Notes: generated by a model from the letters alone, not told the origin. Numbered from the stretch's first letter, positions 27,182 through 38,824 are shown. The stretch: DNA of 63,685 nt from Pusillimonas sp. (GCF_029263785.1 NZ_JAJUFE010000011.1:1-63685); one strand, 5' to 3'. Numbers and translations: made by a program.

Positions 27182-27785
27182 CACGGATTCTCGTTTGTTT
27201 GAGCAACGACACCAACTGTTGCACGGCCTGGGGGATGGGGGTGCTGCCGGTGTCAAAGGTCAGCGTCGCGACTTCTTCATAAAGAGGCGCACGCTGCGTC
27301 AGAAGTTCAGCGACGCGGGCGCGAGGGTTGTCGGTTTGCAACAGCGGGCGCTGCCGATCGCGTGCCACGCGCTGGTACAATTCATCACTATTGGCCCGCA
27401 AATATACGACCAGGCCCCGCTGTTTGAGCATGGCGCGATTTACCTCGGCAAGCACCGCGCCTCCGCCGGTCGCCAGCACAATGCCTTTTTGTTGCGAGTA
27501 ATGATCCAGCAGCTGAGTTTCGCGCTTTCGAAAGCCGGCTTCGCCTTCGATCTCGAATATCACCGCCACAGGCACACCACAGCGGGCCTCGAGCGCCAGA
27601 TCGAGATCGACGAATTCACGGTTAAGGGCTTTGGCCAGATGACGTCCTATCGTGGTCTTGCCGGCACCCATCATTCCCACCAGGACAATCGGCCTGTCGT
27701 CCGTGTCGGCGGGGGCTGGCTCGGCTTGCGTGTTGCGCAACCGGCCCTCTTGGCTGGCGGTATTCGCACGTAAAGAATCAGTCAT
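27162..27785 (-). CDS. aroK: Shikimate kinase
   Basis: 207 residues. The P-loop GMMGAGKTTIGRHLA lies near 36-50; DLD in FVDLDLALE and the GGG in ATGGGAVL are shikimate-binding features, and the lid region RDRQRPLLQ is present. It phosphorylates shikimate at the 3-hydroxyl. It is the first gene of aroK-aroB-dgt and divergent from the PBP1A gene, as in many proteobacteria. The N-terminus carries about 28 extra residues before the core. Confidence 0.97.
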   Translation of the reverse strand: MTDSLRANTASQEGRLRNTQAEPAPADTDDRPIVLVGMMGAGKTTIGRHLAKALNREFVDLDLALEARCGVPVAVIFEIEGEAGFRKRETQLLDHYSQQKGIVLATGGGAVLAEVNRAMLKQRGLVVYLRANSDELYQRVARDRQRPLLQTDNPRARVAELLTQRAPLYEEVATLTFDTGSTPIPQAVQQLVSLLKQTRIRDEHRTS

Positions 27786-27900
27786 TTGTGTATTATCCCA
27801 CTTGCAACCTTTAGTTCGCCCCCTGCCATCGCATTAATCCGTTACATTGTTATCGTGCAATGCTCGCGGCGCGGTCTGCCTGGGCTTAAAATCGCCATCA

Positions 27901-30348
27901 ATGAGCTCATCTAAATCCTCTGACAGCAAGCATCGATCACGCTTGCCGCGTTTCCTGATCAAATCGGCCGTTTTCCTGGCCGGTCTGGGGCTTTGTGGCG
28001 CGCTTCTTGGCGCACTGGCTCTGGCATTGGCCTGGCCCAACCTGCCCGACCTCACCGCCATGGTCGATTACCGGCCGCGTATTCCGCTGCGGGTCTATAC
28101 CTCTGACAAAGTGCTGATCGGCGAATTCGGCGAAGAACGACGGAACGTCCTACGGTTTGATGAAGTGCCCGACATCATGAAGTCGGCCATTTTAGCAGCC
28201 GAAGATGACCGCTTCTATCAGCATGGCGGCATCGACTGGACGGGCGTTGCCCGCGCTGTGGTGGCCAACGTTACCCACATGGCCAAAACCCAGGGTGCCA
28301 GTACCATTACCATGCAGGTGGCCAGAAACTTCTACCTGTCGTCTGAAAAAACCTACACTCGAAAATTCTACGAGCTGCTGCTTACGTTCAAGATTGAAGC
28401 AACGCTGACAAAAGATCAGATTCTCGATCTGTATATGAATCAGATCTTCCTGGGGCACAGGGCCTACGGGTTTGCCGCGGCCTCTCGCACGTACTTTGGC
28501 AAGCAATTGAGCGACATCACCATTGCCGAAGCCGCCATGCTGGCAGGCATCCCCAAGGCGCCGTCGCGCTTCAACCCTATCGCCAACATGCCGCGCGCCA
28601 AGGCTCGTCAGGCGTATGTGCTGGGCCGCATGCGCAGCCTCGGCTATATCACCGAAGCCGAGTACGAAGAGGCCATGAACCAGCCGATCGAGCTGAAATC
28701 CGCTCCCGGTACGCCGGCCGGCGGTTACGCCATCCATGGCGAGTACGTTGCCGAACTGGCTCGCCGTCTGCTGTACAGCGTGTACCAGGACAACGTGTAT
28801 TCGCGTGGCTTCAACATTTACACAACCATTGATTCCAAGCATCAGCACGCTGCCTATCAGGCTGTACGCGAGGGCATTCTTCAGTACACCCGCCGCGCGG
28901 TATACCCGGGTCCCGAAGAAACCATCCGGCTGCCGGAGGGGTTTGAAAAAGACGGTGCAGCGCTGGATAACCTGCTTGACGAACTACAAGACAAATACCC
29001 CGACAGCGACGACCTGCTGATGGGCCTGGTGCTTTCGGCCAGCCCTGAAAAAATAGTGGTGGCGCGTAGCTCGCAGCAAATTATCGAAGTCACCAACAAA
29101 GATGCGCTCAAGATCGTCGCCCGGGGTTTGGGCAAGAACGCGAAGGATCAATACCGGATCGAACGTGGTTCGGTGGTTTACGTTCACCAGAACGGCGATC
29201 ACTGGGAGGTCCTAAATCGTCCGACGGTGCAGGCGGCCTTCGTCTCGCTTCGTCCTCAAGACGGTGCGATTTTGTCGATGGTCGGCGGGTTCGATTTCGA
29301 AGAGCAGTTCAACCGTGTCACGCAGGCGTGGCGCCAGCCGGGCTCGGCCTTCAAGCCGTTCATTTACGCAGCTTCGCTTGAAAGAGGCCTGACTCCGGCC
29401 ACACAGGTTTCAGACGAGCCGTTCATGCTGACGGCTGCGCAAACGGGTTCGAAAGCATGGAACCCAAAGAACTACGGCAATACGTACGAACCCATGCTGA
29501 CGATGCGCCAGGGGTTGTATAAATCCAAAAACATGGTGTCCATCCGTATCATGCAGGCCATCGGGCCAAAGTATGTGCAAGACTACATCACCCGCTTTGG
29601 ATTTGACCGCTCGCGCAACCCTGCGGTGCTTCCGCTGGCCCTGGGGGCTGGAAGCGTGACTCCGCTTCAGCTGGCCGGAGGCTATGCGGTGTTTGCCAAC
29701 GGCGGGTATCGGGTGCCGCCTTATCTTATCGACCACGTGACTGACGCTAATGGCAAGGTAATCATGCAGGCCCGACCCACGGTGGCAGGCGATGCGGCTG
29801 CGCGCGCGATCGACCCGCGCACGGCGTATGTGATGAACGACATGATGCGCGGCGTGGCCACTTTCGGCACGGCAGCCAGGGCGCAAGCGACTCTCAAGCG
29901 CAAGGATATTGGCGGTAAAACGGGCACGACGAACGATTCTCACGATGCCTGGTTTGCGGGCTTCACGCCCCAGTTGGTGGGTGTGGCCTGGATGGGTTTC
30001 GATCAGCCTCGATCGCTGGGCTCTCGTGAAACGGGCGGCGGGGCTTCGATGCCTATCTGGCTGGACTATATGCGCGTAGCCCTGGAGGGTGTGCCGGAAA
30101 CTCCGGCGGGCGATCCGCCCAATGGTCTTAGCAAGATCGACGGTGATTATTATTTTGCCGAGTTCCCTCCGGGCCAGGCGGTAGCGAGGGTGGGATTGCC
30201 TACGCCTGAAGAGATGCAGCCTCTGTTTATTGATGGCAGCGGGATTGATGGGGGCGGAACGCTGGATGGAATCGGGACTTTACTCGAGCGGCTGAACTCC
30301 GGGGATGGCGGTGGGGATGCGGCGCAGGTGCAGAGGGTTCAGTTTTAG
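27901..30348 (+). CDS. mrcA: Penicillin-binding protein 1A
   Basis: 815 residues from the ATG at 27901; an earlier in-frame start adds 18 unlikely residues. A cytoplasmic tail and one membrane helix (about 16-45) precede the GT51 glycosyltransferase domain, whose catalytic Glu101 is in EDDRFYQHGG. The transpeptidase domain has Ser482-x-x-Lys485 (SAFK), SKN at 542-544 and KTGT from Lys673. An OB-like insert separates the two. It polymerises and cross-links peptidoglycan in the periplasm. The C-terminal tail is Gly/Asp-rich. Confidence 0.97.
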   Translation: MSSSKSSDSKHRSRLPRFLIKSAVFLAGLGLCGALLGALALALAWPNLPDLTAMVDYRPRIPLRVYTSDKVLIGEFGEERRNVLRFDEVPDIMKSAILAAEDDRFYQHGGIDWTGVARAVVANVTHMAKTQGASTITMQVARNFYLSSEKTYTRKFYELLLTFKIEATLTKDQILDLYMNQIFLGHRAYGFAAASRTYFGKQLSDITIAEAAMLAGIPKAPSRFNPIANMPRAKARQAYVLGRMRSLGYITEAEYEEAMNQPIELKSAPGTPAGGYAIHGEYVAELARRLLYSVYQDNVYSRGFNIYTTIDSKHQHAAYQAVREGILQYTRRAVYPGPEETIRLPEGFEKDGAALDNLLDELQDKYPDSDDLLMGLVLSASPEKIVVARSSQQIIEVTNKDALKIVARGLGKNAKDQYRIERGSVVYVHQNGDHWEVLNRPTVQAAFVSLRPQDGAILSMVGGFDFEEQFNRVTQAWRQPGSAFKPFIYAASLERGLTPATQVSDEPFMLTAAQTGSKAWNPKNYGNTYEPMLTMRQGLYKSKNMVSIRIMQAIGPKYVQDYITRFGFDRSRNPAVLPLALGAGSVTPLQLAGGYAVFANGGYRVPPYLIDHVTDANGKVIMQARPTVAGDAAARAIDPRTAYVMNDMMRGVATFGTAARAQATLKRKDIGGKTGTTNDSHDAWFAGFTPQLVGVAWMGFDQPRSLGSRETGGGASMPIWLDYMRVALEGVPETPAGDPPNGLSKIDGDYYFAEFPPGQAVARVGLPTPEEMQPLFIDGSGIDGGGTLDGIGTLLERLNSGDGGGDAAQVQRVQF

Positions 30349-30367
30349 GGGGGTGAATTCTTGAGTC

Positions 30368-30575
30368 GGGCCTGGGGCAGCCTGTGTGCTGGTGCCCGCA
30401 TCCTACGGCCCTTCGGGCTTCCCGTTTTCCCTACCTCGAGCCGGGCGGCGGCAGAACTCAACCTCAGCGCTACGCGCTTCGGGATTCGGACGGGCTGTCG
30501 CCGAAAGCCCCCGTCTCAAGGTAAAGAAAACGGCGTAGTCTGGACGGGCGCCAGCACACAGGCTGCCCCAGGCCC
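30368..30575. repeat. 208-bp element with 31-bp inverted terminal repeats (possible MITE or large hairpin)
   Basis: The 31-bp ends 30368-30398 and 30545-30575 are inverted copies with a single mismatch (T against C in GGTGCCC/GGCGCCC). Further inward similarity, GTTTTCCCTACCTCGAG against GTTTTCTTTACCTTGAG, shows the whole element is an imperfect palindrome. No ORF is evident. It sits 20 bp downstream of the PBP1A stop and fills most of the 375-bp gap before cyaY. It could be a non-autonomous mobile element or a strong transcript-end structure. Confidence 0.7.
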
Positions 30576-30690
30576 TCGTGATTGTGAATTATTGGTTGAC
30601 CAAGTGTTTGTGTATCATTCGACCAATTTGTGAACGGTGTCTCAGATCGGTTAGAGCGCGTCGAAGCGGCACCGCAGATGCCGGCTTTTG

Positions 30691-30719
30691 CAGCGGGCTG
30701 TCCTTTGGGCAGCCCGCTG
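30691..30719 (-). terminator. Hairpin downstream of cyaY
   Basis: CAGCGGGCTG (30691-30700) pairs with CAGCCCGCTG (30710-30719) in a 10-bp GC stem with a 9-nt loop, directly after the cyaY stop on the minus strand. The following bases are not T-rich on either strand, so efficiency is uncertain; it could serve both converging transcripts. Confidence 0.5.
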
Positions 30720-30723
30720 TGGT

Positions 30724-31053
30724 TTAGATAACGACTTTAATGGGTTGACCGGTGGCTTCGGAGACGATTTGCGATAGGGCTTCTGCCATGTGGGGGCCGC
30801 CGCGCGTATCATTCCAACGTTGACCATCGAAGCGATAATGGAATCCGCCACTGGGGGCGGCTACCCACATTTCCTGCATGGGTGCCTGGCTGTTGATGAC
30901 AACGTGGATCGAGTTGTCGAACACAAGGGTCAGGACGTTACCGCTGCGAATTGCCTCGATGTCGAGGTCATGCAATGACACCCAGTCGTCAGACTGACTT
31001 TCGAGTGAGTCCAGTATGCTTTCGCTTCGAGCGAGGAATTCAGATTCGTTCAT
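30724..31053 (-). CDS. cyaY: Frataxin-like iron-binding protein CyaY
   Basis: 109 residues from the ATG at 31053. The acidic first helix (SESILDSLESQSDDW), the strand pattern NVLTLVFDNSIHVVINSQAP and WVAAPSGGFHYRFDGQRW with conserved Trp are typical frataxin. It modulates iron-sulfur cluster assembly on IscU/IscS. Divergent from lptM-lysA, an arrangement also seen in enterobacteria. Confidence 0.96.
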   Translation of the reverse strand: MNESEFLARSESILDSLESQSDDWVSLHDLDIEAIRSGNVLTLVFDNSIHVVINSQAPMQEMWVAAPSGGFHYRFDGQRWNDTRGGPHMAEALSQIVSEATGQPIKVVI

Positions 31054-31084
31054 TTCTCTAACCCATCGATTTTTGGAGTCCATC

Positions 31085-31291
31085 ATGCAAGCGCCCCACC
31101 TTGGGACACCCGCCCTGTTCAAGCTCCGCATTGTAGCCAGTGTAGCGGTTGTACCGCTGCTGGTTGCCTGCGGTTACAAGGGGCCTCTGTATATGCCACC
31201 TCCGCCGCCACCGGAAGAATCGTTGACTGCGCCGCCGCAGGCGCCGGCTGAAACGGGTACAGCGCCGGCTGTGCCTTCGGCGGTCAAGTAG
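31085..31291 (+). CDS. lptM: LPS translocon maturation lipoprotein LptM (YifL)
   Basis: 68 residues. A signal segment ends in the lipobox LVAC, and the mature N-terminus CGYKGPLYMPPPPPP matches the LptM/YifL signature CGxKGPLY followed by a proline stretch. The lipid anchor and motif fit the outer-membrane factor that helps LptD disulfide maturation. Located between divergent cyaY and lysA, its usual neighbours. Confidence 0.93.
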   Translation: MQAPHLGTPALFKLRIVASVAVVPLLVACGYKGPLYMPPPPPPEESLTAPPQAPAETGTAPAVPSAVK

Positions 31292-31456
31292 GGATCTGGC
31301 CACGCGCCTCCTTACGAGAAGGCGTCATTTGCCTGGCCTGGCCGTTTGGCGCGGTGTTGTATTATTTCAGGCTGCGTTCGTGACACTCGCGAATTCCGCT
31401 CAACCTTGCGCTGTCGGCTTTTATGGGTCGGTTGGCGCGTCTCTGTTTTGACTTTC

Positions 31457-32731
31457 ATGACTGTCGCTCCACATTTTTCTTTCAAGAACGAAACTTTGCA
31501 TGCTGAAGACGTGCCGCTGACGACGTTGGCGCGGGAATTGGGCACGCCGTTGTATGTGTATTCGCGCAAGGCACTGCATGACGCATGGGGCGCCTACAGT
31601 GAGGCGGCCAAGGGACGTGACGTCTTGGTCTGTTTTGGCATGAAAGCCAATTCAAATCTGGCGGTACTCAGCGAGTTCCATAAGCTGGGATCGGGCTTTG
31701 ACATTGTGTCGGGTGGCGAGCTGGCGCGGGTTCTGGCTGTGGGCGGAGACCCGGGCAAGGTGGTGTTTTCGGGCGTCGGCAAGCAGGCGTGGGAGATGCG
31801 CGATGCGCTGCAGGCCGGGGTCAAGTGCTTCAATGTGGAATCGGAAGCGGAGCTTGAGCTGCTGGCGCACGTGGCGGCCCAGATGAATAAGGTCGCTCCG
31901 GTATCGCTGCGTGTGAATCCGGACGTCGATGCGCATACGCACCCGTACATCTCGACGGGCCTCAAGGAAAACAAGTTCGGGATCGCAATTGAGGACGCGC
32001 CTGCGGTGTACCAGCGGGCCGCTCAATTGAAGAGCCTGGAGGTGGTGGGCGTGGATTGCCATATCGGATCGCAGATAACGGAAGTGGATCCGTATCTGGA
32101 CGCGCTCGAAAAGCTGCTTGATCTCATTGATACGCTGGCCGCTGCGGGCACGCATATCAAGCATCTGGACCTGGGCGGCGGTATCGGCATCCGGTACACG
32201 GATGAAACACCTCTTACACCCAAGATGTTGCTGGACGCAGTCTTTGAAAGGCTGGAGGCCCGCGGTCTTGGGCACTTGCAGATTGTGCTTGAGCCGGGCC
32301 GGTCTTTGGTCGGCAACGCCGGTGTACTGTTAACGCAAGTTCAATATCTGAAGCACACAGAGGCCAAGAACTTTGCGATTGTCGACGCCGCGATGAACGA
32401 TTTGCTTCGTCCAACCTTGTACGATGCCTGGCATAGTGTCGAGCAGGTGGGTCAAGCCGCCGAGAATCGACCGGCAGATGCCAAGACGTACGACGTGGTG
32501 GGGCCCATTTGCGAAAGTGGAGACTGGCTGGCGCGCGACCGGAAACTGGATGTTCAGCAGGGTGACTTGCTGGCGATCATGTCGGCAGGTGCTTATGCCT
32601 TTACGATGGCCAGCCAATACAATACGCGGCCCCGTCCGGCCGAGGTAATGGTGGACGGCAGCAACTATCATGTGGTGCGTCCACGCGAAACACTGAAAAG
32701 CCTGTTCGCAGACGAAAAGCCGCTGCCCTGA
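31457..32731 (+). CDS. lysA: Diaminopimelate decarboxylase
   Basis: 424 residues from the ATG at 31457; an upstream extension lacks similarity. The PLP lysine is Lys63 in CFGMKANSN, the phosphate-binding glycines are in LDLGGGIGIRY, and the dimer-interface active-site Cys is in GPICESGDWLARDR. It makes L-lysine from meso-diaminopimelate. Follows lptM by 165 bp; a hairpin terminator lies 7 bp after the stop. Confidence 0.97.
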   Translation: MTVAPHFSFKNETLHAEDVPLTTLARELGTPLYVYSRKALHDAWGAYSEAAKGRDVLVCFGMKANSNLAVLSEFHKLGSGFDIVSGGELARVLAVGGDPGKVVFSGVGKQAWEMRDALQAGVKCFNVESEAELELLAHVAAQMNKVAPVSLRVNPDVDAHTHPYISTGLKENKFGIAIEDAPAVYQRAAQLKSLEVVGVDCHIGSQITEVDPYLDALEKLLDLIDTLAAAGTHIKHLDLGGGIGIRYTDETPLTPKMLLDAVFERLEARGLGHLQIVLEPGRSLVGNAGVLLTQVQYLKHTEAKNFAIVDAAMNDLLRPTLYDAWHSVEQVGQAAENRPADAKTYDVVGPICESGDWLARDRKLDVQQGDLLAIMSAGAYAFTMASQYNTRPRPAEVMVDGSNYHVVRPRETLKSLFADEKPLP

Positions 32732-32737
32732 TGAACT

Positions 32738-32777
32738 ACACCCCAGCAGTCGGACAGCGTCCTGACTTTTGGGGTGT
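32738..32777. terminator. Bidirectional terminator between lysA and ccsA
   Basis: ACACCCCA (32738-32745) pairs with TGGGGTGT (32770-32777); inner AGTC/GACT segments extend the stem. A short T run follows on the plus strand. It separates the convergent lysA and ccsA genes. Confidence 0.65.
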
Positions 32778-32800
32778 TTCATGAAGGGGCAAGGGCTTTA

Positions 32801-34153
32801 TTACAGTTCGCCGTACGAATGCAGGCCTGACAGGAACATATTGACGCCCAGGAAGGCGAAGCTGGTAATCAGCAAGCCTGCCAGAGCCCAGTACGCCGCC
32901 ATGCTGCCACGAAGCCCCTTCATGAGTCTCATGTGCAGCCAGGCCGCATAGTTGAGCCATACGATCAGGGCCCAGGTTTCCTTGGGGTCCCACTGCCAAT
33001 ATGCACCCCAGGCGTCGGCGGCCCACAGTGCGCCCAGTATGGTGGCAACCGTGAAGAAGGCGAAGCCGACGGCAATGGCACGATACATGATGTCGTCGAG
33101 GATCTCGAGCGAGGGCAGCTTGCGCGAGATCGGACCACGCAGGGCCAGAATCACGCCGACCACTATGGCACCCAGGCCGAAATAAAGCATCCAGGTGGCC
33201 GACAGTTCGCGTGAGCCAAACATCATTGGCTCGGCACAAAGAATGGCCCCCAGGATGAACAGCGGCATCAGTTTGCCCCACGACCTGGTTTCGCCATGCT
33301 CTTTTACCAGATACGCAAAACCGACCATGGCCGCCAGCGCGAAGGTGCCGTAACCGATAAAGTTGGCCGGTACGTGGATTTTCATCCACCAGCTTTTCAG
33401 AGCCGGAACCAGGGGCTGAATCTGGAAGGCATCCCGGGTAAACGAATACCAGAGCAGGAAGAGGACGGAAGAGCTGACCACCAGCAAAACGAATCCGCCC
33501 AAGGCACGCGTTGCGTAACGTCTTTCGTAATACAGGTAGAACAAGGCCGTGATAAGCGCAAACAGCACAAAAACTTCGTACAGGTTGCTGACAGGTATGT
33601 GACCGATATCCGGCCCCAGCAAGTGCCCTTCACGCCAACGCACCAGCAAGCCGGTGCTGCCCGCATATACAGCGCCCCAGGTAAGCGCAGTTCCCAACCA
33701 CGCAGCCGTCTTGCTGGCAAACCCTATCCAGTAGCAGATGGTGGCCAGAAAGAACAGCGCGCACATCCACAAGATGGCGGATTGTGAAGAAAACAGATAC
33801 TTCAGAAAAAATACACTTTCCGAGCGGGTGATGTCGCCCTGCGCCAGGCCACCGCCGTCGCTGTACAGCCAAATGGCAAACAGGGCCGACACCCCGCAAG
33901 CAATCATCAGGGTACGCAGAGGTCGCCAGAGCCAGCCCATCCACGTAAAGCCCAGCACCGAACAGCACAGGATGATTTTCTCGTAGTAGTCCATGCTCGC
34001 GCTGTAGGCGAACAGCGCGTACCCGGCACCTATCGCCAATACAAGAAAGAACAGGACGTCAGTCCAGTCGGGCTTGCCTCTTTGGCCACGAGAGTCGCCG
34101 CTGGGAGTCATGGACTCTTCCCACATGGGGGCGTTGTAGGTCGATTCGGACAT
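32801..34153 (-). CDS. ccsA: Cytochrome c biogenesis protein CcsA (CcsB/ResC type)
   Basis: 450 residues, about 8-10 membrane helices. The tryptophan-rich haem-handling motif WGAYWQWDPKETW lies near residue 370, with conserved histidines in flanking loops. With ResB it forms the System II synthase that exports haem and attaches it to apocytochromes. The gene starts 12 bp after the resB stop on the same strand. Confidence 0.95.
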   Translation of the reverse strand: MSESTYNAPMWEESMTPSGDSRGQRGKPDWTDVLFFLVLAIGAGYALFAYSASMDYYEKIILCCSVLGFTWMGWLWRPLRTLMIACGVSALFAIWLYSDGGGLAQGDITRSESVFFLKYLFSSQSAILWMCALFFLATICYWIGFASKTAAWLGTALTWGAVYAGSTGLLVRWREGHLLGPDIGHIPVSNLYEVFVLFALITALFYLYYERRYATRALGGFVLLVVSSSVLFLLWYSFTRDAFQIQPLVPALKSWWMKIHVPANFIGYGTFALAAMVGFAYLVKEHGETRSWGKLMPLFILGAILCAEPMMFGSRELSATWMLYFGLGAIVVGVILALRGPISRKLPSLEILDDIMYRAIAVGFAFFTVATILGALWAADAWGAYWQWDPKETWALIVWLNYAAWLHMRLMKGLRGSMAAYWALAGLLITSFAFLGVNMFLSGLHSYGEL

Positions 34154-34165
34154 GAGGAAACCTCG

Positions 34166-36199
34166 TTACGTGATCAAGCGCCGGAATGCATCCCGGAACC
34201 GCTCAAACTCTTGATTGAAATCCAGATTGCGTCGCTGGGACGTCATGGCTGCCTGCAAGCGGCTACCGTTGCCTTCGGGGGTAATCCATACCCATATGCG
34301 GCGATCACGAATGTAGAACATCGAGAACACCCCAATGACCAGAAACAGACAACCCAGGTATACCGCATTCTTGCCCGGGCTGCGGGCAATCTGGAATACG
34401 CTGGCCTGCACCTGCTCGAAGCTGTCGAGCGAAAGGAAAACCGGCGCCGGATAATTGGGCAGGTTGGCCAAGGCAAGCAATGACAACCTTAACCAGTCCG
34501 CACCCTCCTGGGTGTCGGTAATGGGTTCAAGCCCACGCCGGATCCTGTCCATATCGTACAACTGCGACAAGGTAAGTTGAATCATGGGTACCGCAAACCC
34601 CAATACCGTTTCGCGTTCGGCTTCGGGAACCCGTTCGATCAGTCCGTCGAAACCCTGACGTGAGAACGCGTCGATAGCGCCGGCAGCCGCCTTCTGCAAC
34701 AAGGGACGCTGCGCATCACTGCCTGCGTTTTGCTCGGCAAAACGCAAGGCGGCAAGCTCGCGCAGGGCGGGGTCTTGTAACGCGGCCCGCAACTGCATGA
34801 ATTCGGTCAAGGACCTGTTGCTGTCGGCTGGAATGCGCATATACCGATAATCTTCGGCCTCGGATTGACGAACGCCGGCCAGAAACACAAGGTGCCCGTC
34901 CAGCTCGATGGGCAACATGTAGTTGTTGTATTCGTGCGCCTGCCCATCGCGACCGATAACCCGGTACTGCACGCTGGGGCCGACGTTACGCAGATGCTCG
35001 TTTGACGCACCCGCCGCGCTTCCGGTCACCGAGGCTACGTGTTCAATTACAGCCTTGGGTTGCGGTTCGACCCCGGGAGCCATATTTTCGACGTTTATGA
35101 CCCGCAAGCCCGACATGGCCACCATTATCTTATCTTGACCACCCGCCCCGTCCAGCACGATTTCACTGGATTGTCCGACCGTGCCTTCGACCTTGAGGGG
35201 TTTGCTTGCCGGCCCTTCGAGGGGATAGGCCGTAAGTTTGAGGTGGCTGCCCCCGTCGTCGAGGCTGGACTGATAAACGGTGACCCCCTTGTAGCGCAAG
35301 GGCTCATTGACTTCGATCAGGCTTTCAAACGTTTCGCCGGTTTCGGGGTCTGTGACCTCGACAAAGCTCTTGAACGAGCTGGGCATGCCGGTGGAATAGT
35401 ACGAGACGTCGAACTTGTTGAGCTTGATGGAAAACGGTATGGGCTGCACCAATACGCCGTCATCCACTGCGACTATGCCGCTGGCGCTGCGACTTCCCTC
35501 AGGCAAAAGCATGTTTGACCGGTAGCTGGGATTGCCAGCGGGCAGCCACCCGGAAGGCGGCACCTCGGAGATCAGCATGTTCTCGGTAATAGGCGTTTTG
35601 CCGCCAAACCATACCTGCATGCGCACGGGCAGTTCGCTGTCGAGCAACCCGCCGACCGCGATCACAACGATGGCAGCGTGCGCGAAGATATAGCCCAGCC
35701 GGTTTGCAGCACCCTTCTTGGCAGCAACCATCACCGACCTGCCGTCCTGACGCGTCTTGAGCTTATAACCTTGCGACTGCAGCCAGGCGCTGACTTTTTG
35801 CACGGACTGAGCAGGCGTCTGGGATGATTCCGCTTCGACCCGATGATGGAATGCGCGCAAGCTGCTGCCGCGAACATACTCGCGAAACGAGCGCATATCG
35901 CGCACCATTTTTGGAGTATTGCGAATCAGACAGATACTGGTCGAGACCACCAGGAAAGCCATGATCAGCAGGAACCACCAGCTGTTATACACATGCCAGA
36001 TGGCAAATTTATCGAAGAGCTCGAACCAGAAGGGACCAAACTGGTCGATATAGGCGCTGGCGACCTGATTCTGCTGAAGCACGGTACCAATAATGCTGGC
36101 CACGCAGATAAACATCAGCAAGCTCACTGCAAAGCGCATTGAGCCAAGCAGTTCGATCAGATCTGCACCGAAGCTACGCAGAGAATATGTTTGATTCAC
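34166..36199 (-). CDS. resB: Cytochrome c biogenesis protein ResB (Ccs1)
   Basis: 677 residues with a GTG start (MNQTYSLRSF). Three N-terminal membrane helices, a large periplasmic domain (about 220-590) and a C-terminal helix near 615 fit ResB/Ccs1. Conserved opening SMRFAVSLLMFICVASIIGTVLQQN is present. Partner of CcsA in System II cytochrome c maturation. The cytochrome c4 gene, a likely client, lies upstream on the same strand. Confidence 0.95.
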   Translation of the reverse strand: MNQTYSLRSFGADLIELLGSMRFAVSLLMFICVASIIGTVLQQNQVASAYIDQFGPFWFELFDKFAIWHVYNSWWFLLIMAFLVVSTSICLIRNTPKMVRDMRSFREYVRGSSLRAFHHRVEAESSQTPAQSVQKVSAWLQSQGYKLKTRQDGRSVMVAAKKGAANRLGYIFAHAAIVVIAVGGLLDSELPVRMQVWFGGKTPITENMLISEVPPSGWLPAGNPSYRSNMLLPEGSRSASGIVAVDDGVLVQPIPFSIKLNKFDVSYYSTGMPSSFKSFVEVTDPETGETFESLIEVNEPLRYKGVTVYQSSLDDGGSHLKLTAYPLEGPASKPLKVEGTVGQSSEIVLDGAGGQDKIMVAMSGLRVINVENMAPGVEPQPKAVIEHVASVTGSAAGASNEHLRNVGPSVQYRVIGRDGQAHEYNNYMLPIELDGHLVFLAGVRQSEAEDYRYMRIPADSNRSLTEFMQLRAALQDPALRELAALRFAEQNAGSDAQRPLLQKAAAGAIDAFSRQGFDGLIERVPEAERETVLGFAVPMIQLTLSQLYDMDRIRRGLEPITDTQEGADWLRLSLLALANLPNYPAPVFLSLDSFEQVQASVFQIARSPGKNAVYLGCLFLVIGVFSMFYIRDRRIWVWITPEGNGSRLQAAMTSQRRNLDFNQEFERFRDAFRRLIT

Positions 36200-36340
36200 G
36201 AGTTCGAGTTCACAAAATACTGCCGCACCATGCGTTCAAGTGGCCGCCCATGGCAAAAAGGGGAGCGCCGGCGCCGGCTCCCCCCTTCTGATTGACCGAT
36301 CGGCGCGGTTTTCGTTCTGGCGCCAGACCGAATTTACAAA

Positions 36341-37033
36341 TTAACGCAGGCCTGCTGCGTAATCCGCCACGGCAGCGATGTCGGAATCGGACATGCGGTC
36401 GGCGATGTCGTGCATGATGGCGTTGGCGCGATCATTGCTGCGGAACAATTTGAGCTGGTCGGCGATGTAGCCGGGGAACTGGCCCGCCAGACGAGGGAAT
36501 TCGCCTGGAACACCAGCGCCGTTGGGCGAGTGGCAACCTGCACAGGCGGGGACACGTTTGTCGGGGATGCCGCCACGCCAGATTTCCTGACCGCGTTGCA
36601 TGGTCGCTTCGTTGGTAGCCGTAGCAGCAGTTTCGTAATCGAGCGGTTGCTGACCCAGATAATAGGCAACGTTCTGGATATCTTCGTCGGTAAGCGGGGC
36701 AGCCATGGGAGTCATGACCGAGGGTGCTCCGTCGGGACCGGTACGTTTGGCAGGCTTGCCGTCTTCGGATTTGAAATCGTGAAGCTGACGTGCAATGTAT
36801 TCATGAGCCTGACCGGCCAGGTTGGGATTGACCGGGAGCGTGCTGTTGCCGGCCGCGCCGTGGCAACTGGCACAGGAAACAATACCGCGGGCGGCGTCGC
36901 CGTTGGTGTAAAGAGCCTCGCCCTTGGCCCCATCGGGCTTGGTGGCGGCGCCTTGCGCATAGCCTACGGAAACCACGGAACAGCCAAGCATCACACCGCT
37001 GATAATTAATATTCTGGAAAGCACACGCTTCAT
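36341..37033 (-). CDS. Dihaem cytochrome c4
   Basis: 230 residues with a Sec signal (cleavage near AYAQGA, residue 27). Two haem c motifs, CASCH at 54-58 and CAGCH at 164-168, sit in two similar halves; Met axial ligands are likely in VMTPM near 110 and in the region NAIMHDIADRM near 205-215. A periplasmic or membrane-associated electron carrier to terminal oxidase. Lies upstream of resB-ccsA, which would mature it. Confidence 0.94.
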   Translation of the reverse strand: MKRVLSRILIISGVMLGCSVVSVGYAQGAATKPDGAKGEALYTNGDAARGIVSCASCHGAAGNSTLPVNPNLAGQAHEYIARQLHDFKSEDGKPAKRTGPDGAPSVMTPMAAPLTDEDIQNVAYYLGQQPLDYETAATATNEATMQRGQEIWRGGIPDKRVPACAGCHSPNGAGVPGEFPRLAGQFPGYIADQLKLFRSNDRANAIMHDIADRMSDSDIAAVADYAAGLR

Positions 37034-37193
37034 GAAGACCTCGACGGATCGCTTATTCGATCTTGGCGCCGACCATGGCCGGCTATGAAAATGTCAGATT
37101 TTCGGGCCGACAGGGGCCCGGGCAATTTGACCGCAACAGTTTCAAATCCGAAATTATACAATAGCGGTTAAATTAAACTGATCAGGCCATACA

Positions 37194-38824
<1,631 letters not shown>

